A stretch of DNA of 64,000 nt from Mycolicibacterium vinylchloridicum (GTDB taxonomy: Bacteria > Actinomycetota > Actinomycetes > Mycobacteriales > Mycobacteriaceae), in the NCBI RefSeq assembly GCF_013404075.1, contig NZ_JACBJQ010000001.1, forward strand, positions 124,001-188,000, given 5' to 3'. The translations under genes and the position numbers were made by a program. Below, in pieces: positions 47,941 to 57,486 of the stretch. Numbering within the stretch: position 1 is the stretch's first letter; every line of letters begins with the position of its first letter. The notes under the pieces were generated by a model. It was not told the DNA's origin and made no database searches. It worked only from the letters and a program-made list of their open reading frames with translations.

Positions 47941-48837
47941 ATGGCCGCCTGGACCGTCAACGACATTCCGGACCAAACCGGCCGCACGGCCGTCATCACC
48001 GGCGCCAACACCGGACTTGGCTACGAGACCGCCCGCGCACTGGCCTCGAAGGGCGCCCGCGTGGTGCTCGCGGTCCGCAACCTCGACAAGGGCAAGGCCG
48101 CTGCCGATCTGATTGCCCGGCGCTATCCGGGCGCCGACGTGGCCGTCCAGGAACTCGACCTCACGTCGCTGGAGTCCGTCCGGGCGGCTGCTGACCAACT
48201 GCGCGCCGGGCACGACCGGATCGACCTGCTCATCAACAACGCGGGCGTGATGATGACGCCGAAGCAGACCACCAAGGATGGGTTCGAGCTGCAGTTCGGC
48301 ACCAACCATCTGGGACATTTCGCCCTCACCGGACTGCTGCTGGACCGCCTGCTGGCGGTTCCCGGCTCGCGGGTGGTCACGGTCAGCAGCAACGGCCATC
48401 GCATGGGCCAAATCCGGTTCGATGACCTGCAGTCCGAGCGAAGCTACAGCCGCGCGGGCGCCTACGGCCAGGCCAAGCTGGCCAATCTTCTGTTCACCTA
48501 CGAGCTGCAGCGGCGGCTGGCGGGAACCAACACCATTGCCACCGCGGCCCACCCGGGCAGTTCGGCCACCGAATTGGGCCGCAACCTGCCCCGGATCGTC
48601 GAGTGGGGGTTCGGCCTGACCGTGCAGAGTTCGGAGATGGGCGCACTGCCGCAGCTGCGCGCCGCCACCGACCCGAGCGTGCTGGGCGGCCAGTACTACG
48701 GGCCCAGCGGATTCCTCCAGATGCGGGGCTATCCCAAGCTCGTCTCGTCCAACGGCCGGTCCCACGACATCGCCGCACAGAAGCGGCTGTGGGCGGTGTC
48801 GGAAGCGCTGACGGGCGTGGTGTTCCCGCTCGACTGA
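47941..48837 (+). CDS. SDR oxidoreductase (Rv0439c-like)
   Basis: A 298-residue short-chain dehydrogenase of the retinol-dehydrogenase-like type. The cofactor motif is TGANTGLGYETARAL, NNAG is in LINNAGVMMTP, and the catalytic YxxxK is in YGQAKLANLLF, with Ser in VSSNGHRMG. GAGGAGA precedes ATG 47941. Its place next to groEL2 matches Rv0439c, but the TetR gene between them is absent in M. tuberculosis. Substrate unknown. Confidence 0.9.
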   Translation: MAAWTVNDIPDQTGRTAVITGANTGLGYETARALASKGARVVLAVRNLDKGKAAADLIARRYPGADVAVQELDLTSLESVRAAADQLRAGHDRIDLLINNAGVMMTPKQTTKDGFELQFGTNHLGHFALTGLLLDRLLAVPGSRVVTVSSNGHRMGQIRFDDLQSERSYSRAGAYGQAKLANLLFTYELQRRLAGTNTIATAAHPGSSATELGRNLPRIVEWGFGLTVQSSEMGALPQLRAATDPSVLGGQYYGPSGFLQMRGYPKLVSSNGRSHDIAAQKRLWAVSEALTGVVFPLD

Positions 48838-48856
48838 GCGGCGAACTTCCCGACCG

Positions 48857-51800
48857 TCACGACGGCCCCACCATCGCCTCAGCTGCGGCGATATGGCCTT
48901 CGAATCCTACGGTCAGCGCCATCGCTCGATAGCGGTCCACGAATTCTCGGTAACCCCGGTCGTCGTTGCGGGCGCGCGCCAACTGAGCACGAAGCCGTAG
49001 CAGCGGCAGTTCGTAGAACACGAAGCCCTCGTCGTGCTCGGACGCGGCCAACCGGTCGACCACACACTGCGCTTCCCGCACATCGTCGCCGCCTCTGCGG
49101 CGCAACAGCGATTCGACAAGCACGGTCACGGCCGGCCCGCGAATAATGGCTTCACCGCAGTCGAACAAGTGCGCAACGGCCGCCCCGGCGATTTCGATAG
49201 CCACGTCCAGATCACCGCTATCGGCGGCGCAGATGGCAAGTTGAATGTCGGCGGTGGTGACGGTGGCCTGGTCGGCCTGGTCGGCCGCTTGGTGACGCCC
49301 CTGCCTGAGCAGGTCGATGCTGCCGGCGCCGGCGCCGGAACGGATCAGCATGATGCCATGAATGATTCGCGACCACGCCAGCGACAGGTCGTCTCCCGAT
49401 CGTTCGGCGGCCTCCAGCGCAAGAGCCGAATCTCTCAGCATCACTGCGTCAGGCAGTAGGACGCCGTTCAGCAGGAGCGCGCCGTAGCCGTACGTGATGA
49501 TGGCAGTCAGAGTGATGCCTTCCACGACGCGGGCCATCGCAAGCCCTGCCTGTAGGTCCGCTCGCCAGCTCGGATCGCCAAGGCTGCATCGGGCCAGCCC
49601 GCGGAGCGTGGTCACGAATGCCAACGGCGATTCGAAGAAGAAATCGCCCAGCGTGGGGTTGCCGCCCGCAGCATCGATGGCCTGCTCGAACAGTGGCATC
49701 ACGCCGGCGATATCACCTGTTTGGAACACGCCGAACGTTGCGCAGTTGGACAACAGGATCACCGCGGGATCACCGGTCGACTCGAGCAGGCGAACGTATT
49801 CCGGTGTGAGGGAACGCAATTCGCTGAGCCGATGGTTGAGGCCCATCGCGACCAGGAGGCCCGAGGTGCCCATCACCAATGCCATCTGATCGCCGGCCGC
49901 CGTACAGAGATCACGCAGCTCGTCGTAGCTGGAGTCGGCAACACTCGCCCCGCCGCCGGCCCGCCACGCGAAACCGCACAGCAGGGTGCGTGGGGCGATC
50001 CGCAAAGAAATGCCGTCCGGCTCGTCGTCGGGGAGTTGGTCGGCCACGTCGCGAGCCTTCTGCCAGCTCACCTTCGCAGCGCGAATGTCGCGGGTCATGA
50101 GCCAGCCCGCCGCACGCATATGCCAGTCGAAGGCGGCGCGCGTGTCCCCGGCGGCCTCCAAGTGGCCGGCGATCAACGCCGCGTTCTCGTCGTCAGCTGC
50201 GGGGTCACCCTGTTGGATCGCCTCGGCCACCCGGTGGTGCAACACCGCGCGGTCGGCCTTGAGTTGCGATTCATAGGCAACCGCGCGGATCAACGGGTGG
50301 CGGAATGTGTGCTCTCCACGCGGCGACGCGGGAACGGCGTCCACCAGCTCGGCATCCGTCAGCTCCGCCAGCGCCGCACGCCCGTCGACCCTGAAGAGTA
50401 GATCGGGCTGGAACCGGGACCCGATCACCGCTGCCGTGTGCAGCGTGCGTTTCGCCGCGCCGCCGAGGCGGTCGATGCGGGCCGCGATGGTGGCTTGGAC
50501 AGTGGCGGGCACCGTGACACCCGCCGAGTCCAGATGGCAGATGTACGCGCCCGGGCTCCCACTGAGCACGTCACGTTCAACGAGATCGCGGACGATCTCC
50601 TCGGTGAAGAACGGGTTACCGCCGGAGCGCTCGGCGATCTGCGACATGAGTCCGGCGACCGTTCGGTCCTCACCGAGCAGCGCCGCGGCCAACGCCGCGG
50701 TCTCCGAGGAATCGAGCGGGGCGAGAGAGATGATTCTCGAACCGGCCGTGTGTGCCAGGGCGCCGCGATATTCGGGCCGGTAGCTGAACAGCGCCAGAGA
50801 CACCGTCCGAGGAAGTATCGAGACGAATTCTTCGATCATCGATTCGCTCGCAGCATCGAGCCAATGGACGTCATCGATGACATAGAGAGCCGGCTTCCGA
50901 CGGGCCAGCGCGGTAGACCTGATCAAGCGGGTCAGCCGCCGACGCCGTGCATCCGCATCGATCACGACCGGTTCGGCATCGGGTTCACGGACACCAAGCA
51001 GATCGTCGAGCAGAATCAGATCCTCGGAATCGGCATCAGGCAGGCGATTTCGCAGCCGTTCGCGTGCGGTGGCCGCATCCATGCCATCGGTGTCGAAGAC
51101 CGCGCGTAGCAGCCCCGCCGCGGCGTGAAACGCGATGTCGCGAGTGTGGGATTGGCAGAACGTCGAGAACACCGCGACACCGCGCGCACCGGCCAGCGCC
51201 GCGGTCTCCCGAACCAGCCGGCTCTTACCGATTCCGGGCGCGCCGACGATCCCGACGACGCCGCCGGTGCCCCCGATCGCGCGGTCGAGGATCTCCGTCA
51301 ACGTGGCGATCTGTTGCCCGCGCCCGACCAACACCGTGTCCCGCCGACCGCCGTCGCCGCGTTGCGTCCTCACACCGCGCAGCCGACGGACGAGAACCGG
51401 ACTGTCCCGACCCTTGATGCGGACCTTTTCTTCGTCGTCCAGGATGGCGCCGTCCTCTACCAGCCGGGCGGTCGACTGGCTCAGCATCACGCCACCGGGC
51501 GGAGCCACCGACTCCATCCGCTGCGCCATCCCCACCTGCTCGCCGATCGCGGTACGGCCGAACGGGCTCGCGCCGAGCTGGCCGACGATGACTTCGCCGG
51601 AATTCAGGCCGATCCGCAGCTGTAGGTCGATGCCGTCCAGCCGTCGCACCTCCTCGGCGACGACCTTCGATTCCTCCTGAATCTCCAGCGCCGCCAAGCA
51701 CGCGCGAAACGCGTGATCCTCTAAAGCGATTGGGACGCCGAACAGGGCCATCAGGCCGTCGCCGGTGAATTGATCGGCAATTCCCCCGTAGCGCTGCACG

Positions 51801-52024
51801 ACCCTCGCGGCGCGGTCGACCAGCGCGGTCATGATTTCACGAAGGCGCTCAGCCCCCACCGCCGAAGCGATGTCCATCGAGTGCACGACGTCGGCGAACA
51901 AAACAGTCACCTGTTTGTACTCGGCCGGTTCGGCGCTGGCCACAACGGCCGCGCCGCACTCGTCGCAGAACTTCGCAGACTCGCGCAGGTGGGTACCGCA
52001 GGCCACACAAGCTGCCACCGTCAT
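48857..52024 (-). CDS. Zinc-ribbon/cyclase-homology/AAA ATPase regulator with TPR-like tail
   Basis: About 1055 residues from ATG 52024 (an upstream start at 52072 is possible). A zinc ribbon has Cys 6, 9, 20 and 23. A class III cyclase-homology domain follows at about 38-220 (LFADVVHS and TGDGLMALFG keep the metal Asp residues). An AAA-type ATPase has GAPGIGKSRL as Walker A near 265, and the remainder is a long helical TPR-like region. The expected NxxxR transition-state motif reads GMAQR: the Asn is replaced by Gly. No LuxR HTH is found at the end. Probably a signalling ATPase whose cyclase domain is atypical or inactive. Confidence 0.85.
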   Translation of the reverse strand: MTVAACVACGTHLRESAKFCDECGAAVVASAEPAEYKQVTVLFADVVHSMDIASAVGAERLREIMTALVDRAARVVQRYGGIADQFTGDGLMALFGVPIALEDHAFRACLAALEIQEESKVVAEEVRRLDGIDLQLRIGLNSGEVIVGQLGASPFGRTAIGEQVGMAQRMESVAPPGGVMLSQSTARLVEDGAILDDEEKVRIKGRDSPVLVRRLRGVRTQRGDGGRRDTVLVGRGQQIATLTEILDRAIGGTGGVVGIVGAPGIGKSRLVRETAALAGARGVAVFSTFCQSHTRDIAFHAAAGLLRAVFDTDGMDAATARERLRNRLPDADSEDLILLDDLLGVREPDAEPVVIDADARRRRLTRLIRSTALARRKPALYVIDDVHWLDAASESMIEEFVSILPRTVSLALFSYRPEYRGALAHTAGSRIISLAPLDSSETAALAAALLGEDRTVAGLMSQIAERSGGNPFFTEEIVRDLVERDVLSGSPGAYICHLDSAGVTVPATVQATIAARIDRLGGAAKRTLHTAAVIGSRFQPDLLFRVDGRAALAELTDAELVDAVPASPRGEHTFRHPLIRAVAYESQLKADRAVLHHRVAEAIQQGDPAADDENAALIAGHLEAAGDTRAAFDWHMRAAGWLMTRDIRAAKVSWQKARDVADQLPDDEPDGISLRIAPRTLLCGFAWRAGGGASVADSSYDELRDLCTAAGDQMALVMGTSGLLVAMGLNHRLSELRSLTPEYVRLLESTGDPAVILLSNCATFGVFQTGDIAGVMPLFEQAIDAAGGNPTLGDFFFESPLAFVTTLRGLARCSLGDPSWRADLQAGLAMARVVEGITLTAIITYGYGALLLNGVLLPDAVMLRDSALALEAAERSGDDLSLAWSRIIHGIMLIRSGAGAGSIDLLRQGRHQAADQADQATVTTADIQLAICAADSGDLDVAIEIAGAAVAHLFDCGEAIIRGPAVTVLVESLLRRRGGDDVREAQCVVDRLAASEHDEGFVFYELPLLRLRAQLARARNDDRGYREFVDRYRAMALTVGFEGHIAAAEAMVGPS

Positions 52025-52234
52025 GCCGACCGCCAACCCGGGGACCCCCCGGGTACCCGACCCGCCAAGCATAGGCCGCTGACCCTCGACGAGGGATTAA
52101 TTGAGGCACGCGACGGGCGGGGCGAATCGCGGCGCAACGCCGACCACCACTCTCTGTGCCGACACGCCGGATCGATATGCGCCGGCGGATCTGCTTGCAC
52201 TAGAGTCCATCTCGACCGGAGAGGAGTCCCAGGG

Positions 52235-53929
52235 GTGCGGGCAGTTGATGCGCCCAGCACCCAGGCATTGCGGGGCTGGCAGCGGCGGGCGTTGGTCAAG
52301 TATCTGACCGCCAAACCGCGCGATTTTCTCGCAGTGGCCACCCCTGGTGCCGGCAAGACCACCTTCGCCCTGCGGATCGTCGCCGAACTTCTCGCCGAGG
52401 GCACCGTCGAGACCATCACGATCGTCGTCCCCACCGAGCACCTCAAGATCCAGTGGGCGCAGGCCGCGGCCCGGCACGGCATCGCCCTGGATCCGAAGTT
52501 CTCCAACTCCAACTCGCAGACCTCCGCGGAGTACCACGGCGTCGTCGTCACCTACGCGCAGGTCGCCAGCCACCCCACCCGGCACCGGGTGCGCACCGAG
52601 AACCGCAAGACCCTCGTCGTCTTCGACGAGATCCACCACGGCGGCGACGCCAAGACGTGGGGCGACGCCATGCGGGAGGCGTTCGACGACGCGACGCGGC
52701 GGCTGTCCCTGACCGGGACCCCGTTCCGCAGCGACGACAGTGCGATCCCGTTCGTCAACTACGAGGTCGGACCCGATGGCTTCGCCCGCTCGCAGGCCGA
52801 TCACACCTACGGCTACTCCGACGCGCTGGCCGATGGCGTCGTGCGTCCGGTCATGTTCATGGCCTACTCCGGCGAGGCCCGCTGGCGCGACAGTGCCGGC
52901 GAGGAGCATGCGGCGCGCCTGGGCGAGCCGCTGACCGCCGAGCAGACCGCGCGGGCGTGGAAGACCGCGCTCAACCCGGCCGGCGAATGGATGCCGGCGG
53001 TGATCGCCGCGGCCGACACCCGACTGCGCGGCCTGCGCGAACACGTGCCCGATGCCGGCGGCATGATCATCGCCTCCGATCAGACCGCCGCGCGCGCTTA
53101 CGCCGATCTGCTGCTCAAGATCACCGGGGAGGCGCCGACGGTCGTGCTCTCCGACGACAAGGGCGCCTCCGATCGCATCTCGCAGTTCTCGGCGAGCACG
53201 TCGCGCTGGCTGGTTGCGGTGCGGATGGTGTCCGAAGGCGTCGACGTACCGCGGCTGGCCGTCGGCGTGTATGCGACGAGCGCGTCGACCCCGTTGTTCT
53301 TCGCGCAGGCGATCGGCCGATTCGTGCGCTCACGGCGGCCCGGTGAAACCGCCTGCATCTTCTTGCCGTCGGTGCCCAACCTGCTGCTGCTCGCCAGCGA
53401 GATGGAAGCCCAACGCAACCATGTGCTGGGCAAGCCGCACCGGGAGAACCTCGAGGACGATCCGCTCGACGCCGAGCTGGCCAAGCAGAACCGCGACGAA
53501 CCCGACGACGGCGAGAACAAGATCGAGTATCTGGGCGCCGACGCCGAGCTCGATCAGGTCATCTTCGACGGGTCGTCATTCGGGACCGCCACGCCGGCCG
53601 GCAGCGACGAGGAGGCCGACTACCTCGGCATCCCCGGCCTCCTCGATGCCGAGTCGATGCGAGATCTGTTGCGGCGCAGGCAAGAAGAGCAGATCGAGAA
53701 GCGCACCGCCAGCGGCGAGGTGCCACGGCTGACCACCCACGGCCAGCTGCGAGACCTGCGCCGCGAACTCAACGCACTGGTGTCGCTGGCGCATCACCGG
53801 ACCGGCAAGACGCACGGGCAGATCCACAACGAGTTGCGCCGGGTCTGCGGCGGTCCGCCGGTGGCGGCGGCCACCACCGACCAGCTCAAGGCCCGCATCG
53901 AAGCCGTTCGCGGCCTCACGTCGTCCTAA
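52235..53929 (+). CDS. DEAD/DEAH-box (superfamily 2) helicase
   Basis: A 564-residue helicase. Walker A is TPGAGKTTFA near residue 40, motif II is FDEIHHGGD, motif III is LTGTPF, and motif VI is QAIGRFVRS. The N-terminal part begins VRAVDAPSTQALRGWQRRAL, a Q-motif-like start. The C-terminal 130 residues carry a charged extension. GTG 52235 is chosen because GAGGAG lies eight bases upstream; the frame upstream overlaps the divergent cyclase gene. A role in DNA or RNA repair is plausible but unassigned. Confidence 0.85.
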   Translation: MRAVDAPSTQALRGWQRRALVKYLTAKPRDFLAVATPGAGKTTFALRIVAELLAEGTVETITIVVPTEHLKIQWAQAAARHGIALDPKFSNSNSQTSAEYHGVVVTYAQVASHPTRHRVRTENRKTLVVFDEIHHGGDAKTWGDAMREAFDDATRRLSLTGTPFRSDDSAIPFVNYEVGPDGFARSQADHTYGYSDALADGVVRPVMFMAYSGEARWRDSAGEEHAARLGEPLTAEQTARAWKTALNPAGEWMPAVIAAADTRLRGLREHVPDAGGMIIASDQTAARAYADLLLKITGEAPTVVLSDDKGASDRISQFSASTSRWLVAVRMVSEGVDVPRLAVGVYATSASTPLFFAQAIGRFVRSRRPGETACIFLPSVPNLLLLASEMEAQRNHVLGKPHRENLEDDPLDAELAKQNRDEPDDGENKIEYLGADAELDQVIFDGSSFGTATPAGSDEEADYLGIPGLLDAESMRDLLRRRQEEQIEKRTASGEVPRLTTHGQLRDLRRELNALVSLAHHRTGKTHGQIHNELRRVCGGPPVAAATTDQLKARIEAVRGLTSS

Positions 53930-53947
53930 ACCAGCTACGCTGCGGCC

Positions 53948-55282
53948 ATGACGCCAGCTGGCCTCTCTGGAATCCCCACCGCGCCAGGGCGTCTGCCGTT
54001 GATCGGCCACGCCCACATGGTCACGGGTGATCCTCGCGACCTGCTGCTGCGCGCTCCGGAGATCGGCCCCATCGTGCGCGTGTATCTGGGACCGCGCGCG
54101 TCGTATCTGCTCACCACCCCCGAGCTCATCCGGGACGTCAGCCTCGGGCGCGCGGGTTCATTCCATCGGGAGCCGATGCGCGAGGCCATCCACGAACTGG
54201 TCAGCGGCGCGACCAACGTGCTCAGCGGTCCCGAACACGATCTGCGCCGCAGGCTGATCGCACCGGTCTTTCGGCAACGTCGCCTGGGCGAGTACGGACT
54301 CACCGTCGCCGCGATCGCCGACGACTGGTCGAGCTCGCTGGTGAGCGGTGTTCAGAGCGATTTGCGCTCCAGCGTGCACCAGTTGGTGATGCGGACCATG
54401 CTGGCAACGTTGTTCCGCGCGCGATCCGACGCCGAAGAGATCGACGTCATCCGCGAGCGAACCCCTTGGCTGCTCAGCGAAGTCATCATTCGCGGCGCCC
54501 TGCCGAAGGCGGCGAGGCAGCTGCGGGTCCTGGCCAACCGCCGATTCACCACTCATTCCCGGCAGGTACGCGCGGCCTTGAGATCGCTCATCGAGCAGCG
54601 CCGCCACGAACCGGACGAAGGCGACATGCTGTCGGCACTGCTGCACCACGTCGACGAAGAGACCGGAGCGAGGTTGTCCGACGACGATCTCGTCGACGAG
54701 CTGCTCCTGTCGCTCGCGGCGAGCATCGGGTCTCAGACGTCCATCTTCTCGTGGCTTGTCTACGAGACGAGCCGGGCACCCGAGGTCGCGGCAAAGATCC
54801 GGGACGAGCTGGATGCGGTAATCGGTTCTCGCCCTGTGGAAGTGGGTGACGTGGCCGCCTTGGGTTACCTACGCAACGTCCTCACCGAGACACTGCGCCT
54901 TTGGGCACCGTGGATCAGCATCCTCACCGCCGACGGCCCGGTACAGATCGGCGCGGTGGAAATCCCGGACGGCACCAACATCCTGTTCAGCCCGTTGATG
55001 GTGCATCTCCAGGACCGGTTCTTTCCCAACGCGGCGGCGTTCGACCCCGACCGCTGGGACTCCGGATCGGGCGACCGCGACGTCATGATGGCCTTCGGGC
55101 TGGGTCAACGACACTGCCCAGGAAGCCAATTCGCGCTGCTGTCCATCACCTTGCAGGCCGCAGCCCTGTTCTCCCGGTGGGATATTCAGCTGCCCAATGG
55201 TTTCCAGGTCAAGCCGCAGGCGAAGGACTTCGTTCTCTCGCCGGCGTCCTTGCCGGTGGTGTTCTCGCCCAGACGCCGCTAA
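53948..55282 (+). CDS. Cytochrome P450
   Basis: A 444-residue P450. The heme motif AFGLGQRHCPGSQFA is near residue 385, the K-helix ExxR is ETLRLWAP, and the PERF-like region is FDPDRW. The I-helix region reads AASIGSQTS: the threonine is present but the usual acidic residue is Gln, which may alter oxygen activation or signal a special reaction. ATG 53948 gives MTPAGLSGIPTAPGRLP. It is convergent with the glycosyltransferase and their ends overlap by four bases, so it belongs with the biosynthetic cluster. No ferredoxin gene is alongside. Confidence 0.88.
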   Translation: MTPAGLSGIPTAPGRLPLIGHAHMVTGDPRDLLLRAPEIGPIVRVYLGPRASYLLTTPELIRDVSLGRAGSFHREPMREAIHELVSGATNVLSGPEHDLRRRLIAPVFRQRRLGEYGLTVAAIADDWSSSLVSGVQSDLRSSVHQLVMRTMLATLFRARSDAEEIDVIRERTPWLLSEVIIRGALPKAARQLRVLANRRFTTHSRQVRAALRSLIEQRRHEPDEGDMLSALLHHVDEETGARLSDDDLVDELLLSLAASIGSQTSIFSWLVYETSRAPEVAAKIRDELDAVIGSRPVEVGDVAALGYLRNVLTETLRLWAPWISILTADGPVQIGAVEIPDGTNILFSPLMVHLQDRFFPNAAAFDPDRWDSGSGDRDVMMAFGLGQRHCPGSQFALLSITLQAAALFSRWDIQLPNGFQVKPQAKDFVLSPASLPVVFSPRRR

Positions 55283-56562
55283 CGCGCAGCCGTCTTCTCG
55301 ACGATGTCGCAGACCCGCGGCACACCGTCGCCGGTCGCTTGCAGGCGCGCGCCCAGAGCTTCGGCCCGGGAACGCATGTGCGGGTCGAGTACGGCGTCGA
55401 TTCCGGCACTGAGCGTGTCTGCCCGTAGCTTGGTGAACGGAATGTGCGCGCCGACCCCCAGCCTTTCCACCTGGTGTCCCCACACCGGCTGGTCGAATGA
55501 CACCGAACAGACCAGCGTCGGCAGTCCTGCCCGCAGGCTCTCGAAGAGAGTGCCGATTCCACCGTGATGGACGGCCGCCTTGCAGTGCGGGAAGACGAGA
55601 TCGTGCGCCAGCGCATCGACGACCTTCACGTTCTCGGAGGTATTGCGCATCTCGGGACTCAGGCTGGCGCCGCCGACGCTGACCAGAGCTCGTTCCCCGG
55701 TCCTGGCGCAGATCTGCTCGATCATCCCGAGCACCGAGGCGAAATCCAGGATGGGCATGCTCCCGAAGCCGAAGAAGATCGGCGGTGTCCCCGCGTCCAC
55801 CCAGTTGAGCACCTCGGTGTGCGCTTCAGCCGATTCGCCGATCGCTGCCCGGGCTGACTGCGGTAACCACAGGAAGCCGACCATGGGCCGCGACGAGCCC
55901 CATTCCTCGGCGAGACCCGGCACAAACGCCTGGTCGTACATCTGCAATTCGGGGACATTTCGGGCAAGCAGAATCGATTCGGTGCTCGCCCATGATCGCG
56001 GCAGGCCGAGCTTGGCGCGAAGGTTGTTGAGGTACTTCCCGAAGACCACGGTCCGCAGTCGCTCGATCGCGGACCAGGCCACCCGATTGAAGACTCCCGG
56101 CACCTTCCAGTTGGCGGGCACCGATCCCGGCGGCGCGTAGTGACTGTTCTTCCGGCACGGGTAGGTGTGCAGTGTCACCATCGGGATACCGAGGGACTCG
56201 GCGATGATCGCCGAACGGTCCTCACTGAACGTGGTGCAGACGATCATCTCGGCGCCGCGGGAGATGTCGATCAGTTCGTCGTCCATCCGGTCGGCATATT
56301 CCGACATCTGCTTCGACACCATCGACATCAACTTGAATGTGCTGCCCGCCGCCAACGCGCGCTGACCTTCCGGCGACGAATACAGTGCGTGCACATCAGG
56401 GCCGAATTGGCGCGCAGTCAGACCCGCTTTGGCGACGAAGTCGACGAAATTCGGTGGGGCACCGATGATCACATCATGGCCGCGACGTTCGAGTTCCAAT
56501 CCCAGCGCTACCCCGGGCTGGACGTCCCCGCGACTCCCGACCAGCGGTATGAGGATCCGCAC
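55279..56562 (-). CDS. Family 1 glycosyltransferase
   Basis: A 427-residue GT-B enzyme that transfers a sugar from a nucleotide-sugar donor to a lipid or small acceptor. The N-terminal motif SRGDVQPGVALGLEL and the C-terminal donor motif AAVHHGGIGTLFESL are typical of sterol- and glycopeptidolipid-type glycosyltransferases. GTG start at 56562. It is the last gene of the minus-strand operon, 12 bases after the UbiA-family gene, and its stop overlaps the P450 stop. Acceptor unknown; it should decorate the product of the upstream genes. Confidence 0.88.
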   Translation of the reverse strand: MRILIPLVGSRGDVQPGVALGLELERRGHDVIIGAPPNFVDFVAKAGLTARQFGPDVHALYSSPEGQRALAAGSTFKLMSMVSKQMSEYADRMDDELIDISRGAEMIVCTTFSEDRSAIIAESLGIPMVTLHTYPCRKNSHYAPPGSVPANWKVPGVFNRVAWSAIERLRTVVFGKYLNNLRAKLGLPRSWASTESILLARNVPELQMYDQAFVPGLAEEWGSSRPMVGFLWLPQSARAAIGESAEAHTEVLNWVDAGTPPIFFGFGSMPILDFASVLGMIEQICARTGERALVSVGGASLSPEMRNTSENVKVVDALAHDLVFPHCKAAVHHGGIGTLFESLRAGLPTLVCSVSFDQPVWGHQVERLGVGAHIPFTKLRADTLSAGIDAVLDPHMRSRAEALGARLQATGDGVPRVCDIVEKTAAR

Positions 56563-56574
56563 AGTTGCACCTTT

Positions 56575-57486
56575 CTAGTGGTAGATCAAGCCTTGCCCGA
56601 GGATGGTCAGATAGAAGACGATCACGAAAGCCGTTGGCAGACCGCGTGGGTGGACGCTGACCCGCCCGACGAAGAAGGCCCAGGCGGAGAGACCCGGCAT
56701 CACCGCGGCCACCAGAGGCAGCCAGGCGATCGGCCACCACTGGCCAGCCCAGGTCCACGGCGTGGTGAGCAGCACTTCCACAAGCACCGCGAACAGGCCG
56801 AAAAGCAGGACCAAGGCCCCGCTGGCGGTGGGCCCGATGACCTGTGAATACGACCGCAGGTCAGTGGCATCCGCCAGCCGTGTGGTCTTTCGCGCCAACT
56901 CCACATGCAGGATTGTCGCGGTGAACACCAGCGGTACGGCCGCCAGCTGCAGCCAGGACGCATCACCGACACCCGGATGGCCCGTCATCGCGAAACCCGT
57001 CGCCAAGAACTGCGCGGGACACACCGCGATCAGGTTGACGATCGGGTTGTCGCGAACTGTCGCAACCCGGGACTCCGCCCACCACAGGAGCAGGCTGTAG
57101 CCGAGGATCAGCGCCAACGACACCGCCGTCCACACCGATACCGCCGCACCCAGAGCCAACGCGATCAGTGCGGCCGGCACCATCGCGACGCGCAGTTCTC
57201 GGATGGTGATCCGGCCTTGGACGAGGGGCCGGTCCGGGTTGTGCACCCTGTCGTAGTCAAGGTCCTTCTGGTCGTCGACCATCCGCAGGAACGCGCCGGC
57301 AGCGTTCAGCGCCAATACTTTCAGTGCGGTATCCCACGATGGACGCCACGGGCCCGATGAGTGCCCGATGACGACGACCATGCTCTCCACCGCGACGACC
57401 CACAGAGCCAGGTAGATGGGATAGACCGGAAGGCATCGTTCGACGAGGAACGCCCCGATGCCACCCGTCCGCCGCAAGACCGTCAT
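56575..57486 (-). CDS. UbiA-family membrane transferase
   Basis: A 303-residue polytopic membrane protein with eight or nine hydrophobic segments. The first Asp-rich motif is DDQKDLDYD at residues 71-79, the metal-pyrophosphate site of UbiA enzymes, followed by NPDRPLVQG. UbiA enzymes move a prenyl or phosphoribosyl group between a pyrophosphate donor and an aromatic or lipid acceptor. A second Asp motif is not clear. ATG 57486 overlaps the AfsA-like stop as ATGA. Donor and acceptor are unknown. Confidence 0.85.
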   Translation of the reverse strand: MTVLRRTGGIGAFLVERCLPVYPIYLALWVVAVESMVVVIGHSSGPWRPSWDTALKVLALNAAGAFLRMVDDQKDLDYDRVHNPDRPLVQGRITIRELRVAMVPAALIALALGAAVSVWTAVSLALILGYSLLLWWAESRVATVRDNPIVNLIAVCPAQFLATGFAMTGHPGVGDASWLQLAAVPLVFTATILHVELARKTTRLADATDLRSYSQVIGPTASGALVLLFGLFAVLVEVLLTTPWTWAGQWWPIAWLPLVAAVMPGLSAWAFFVGRVSVHPRGLPTAFVIVFYLTILGQGLIYH

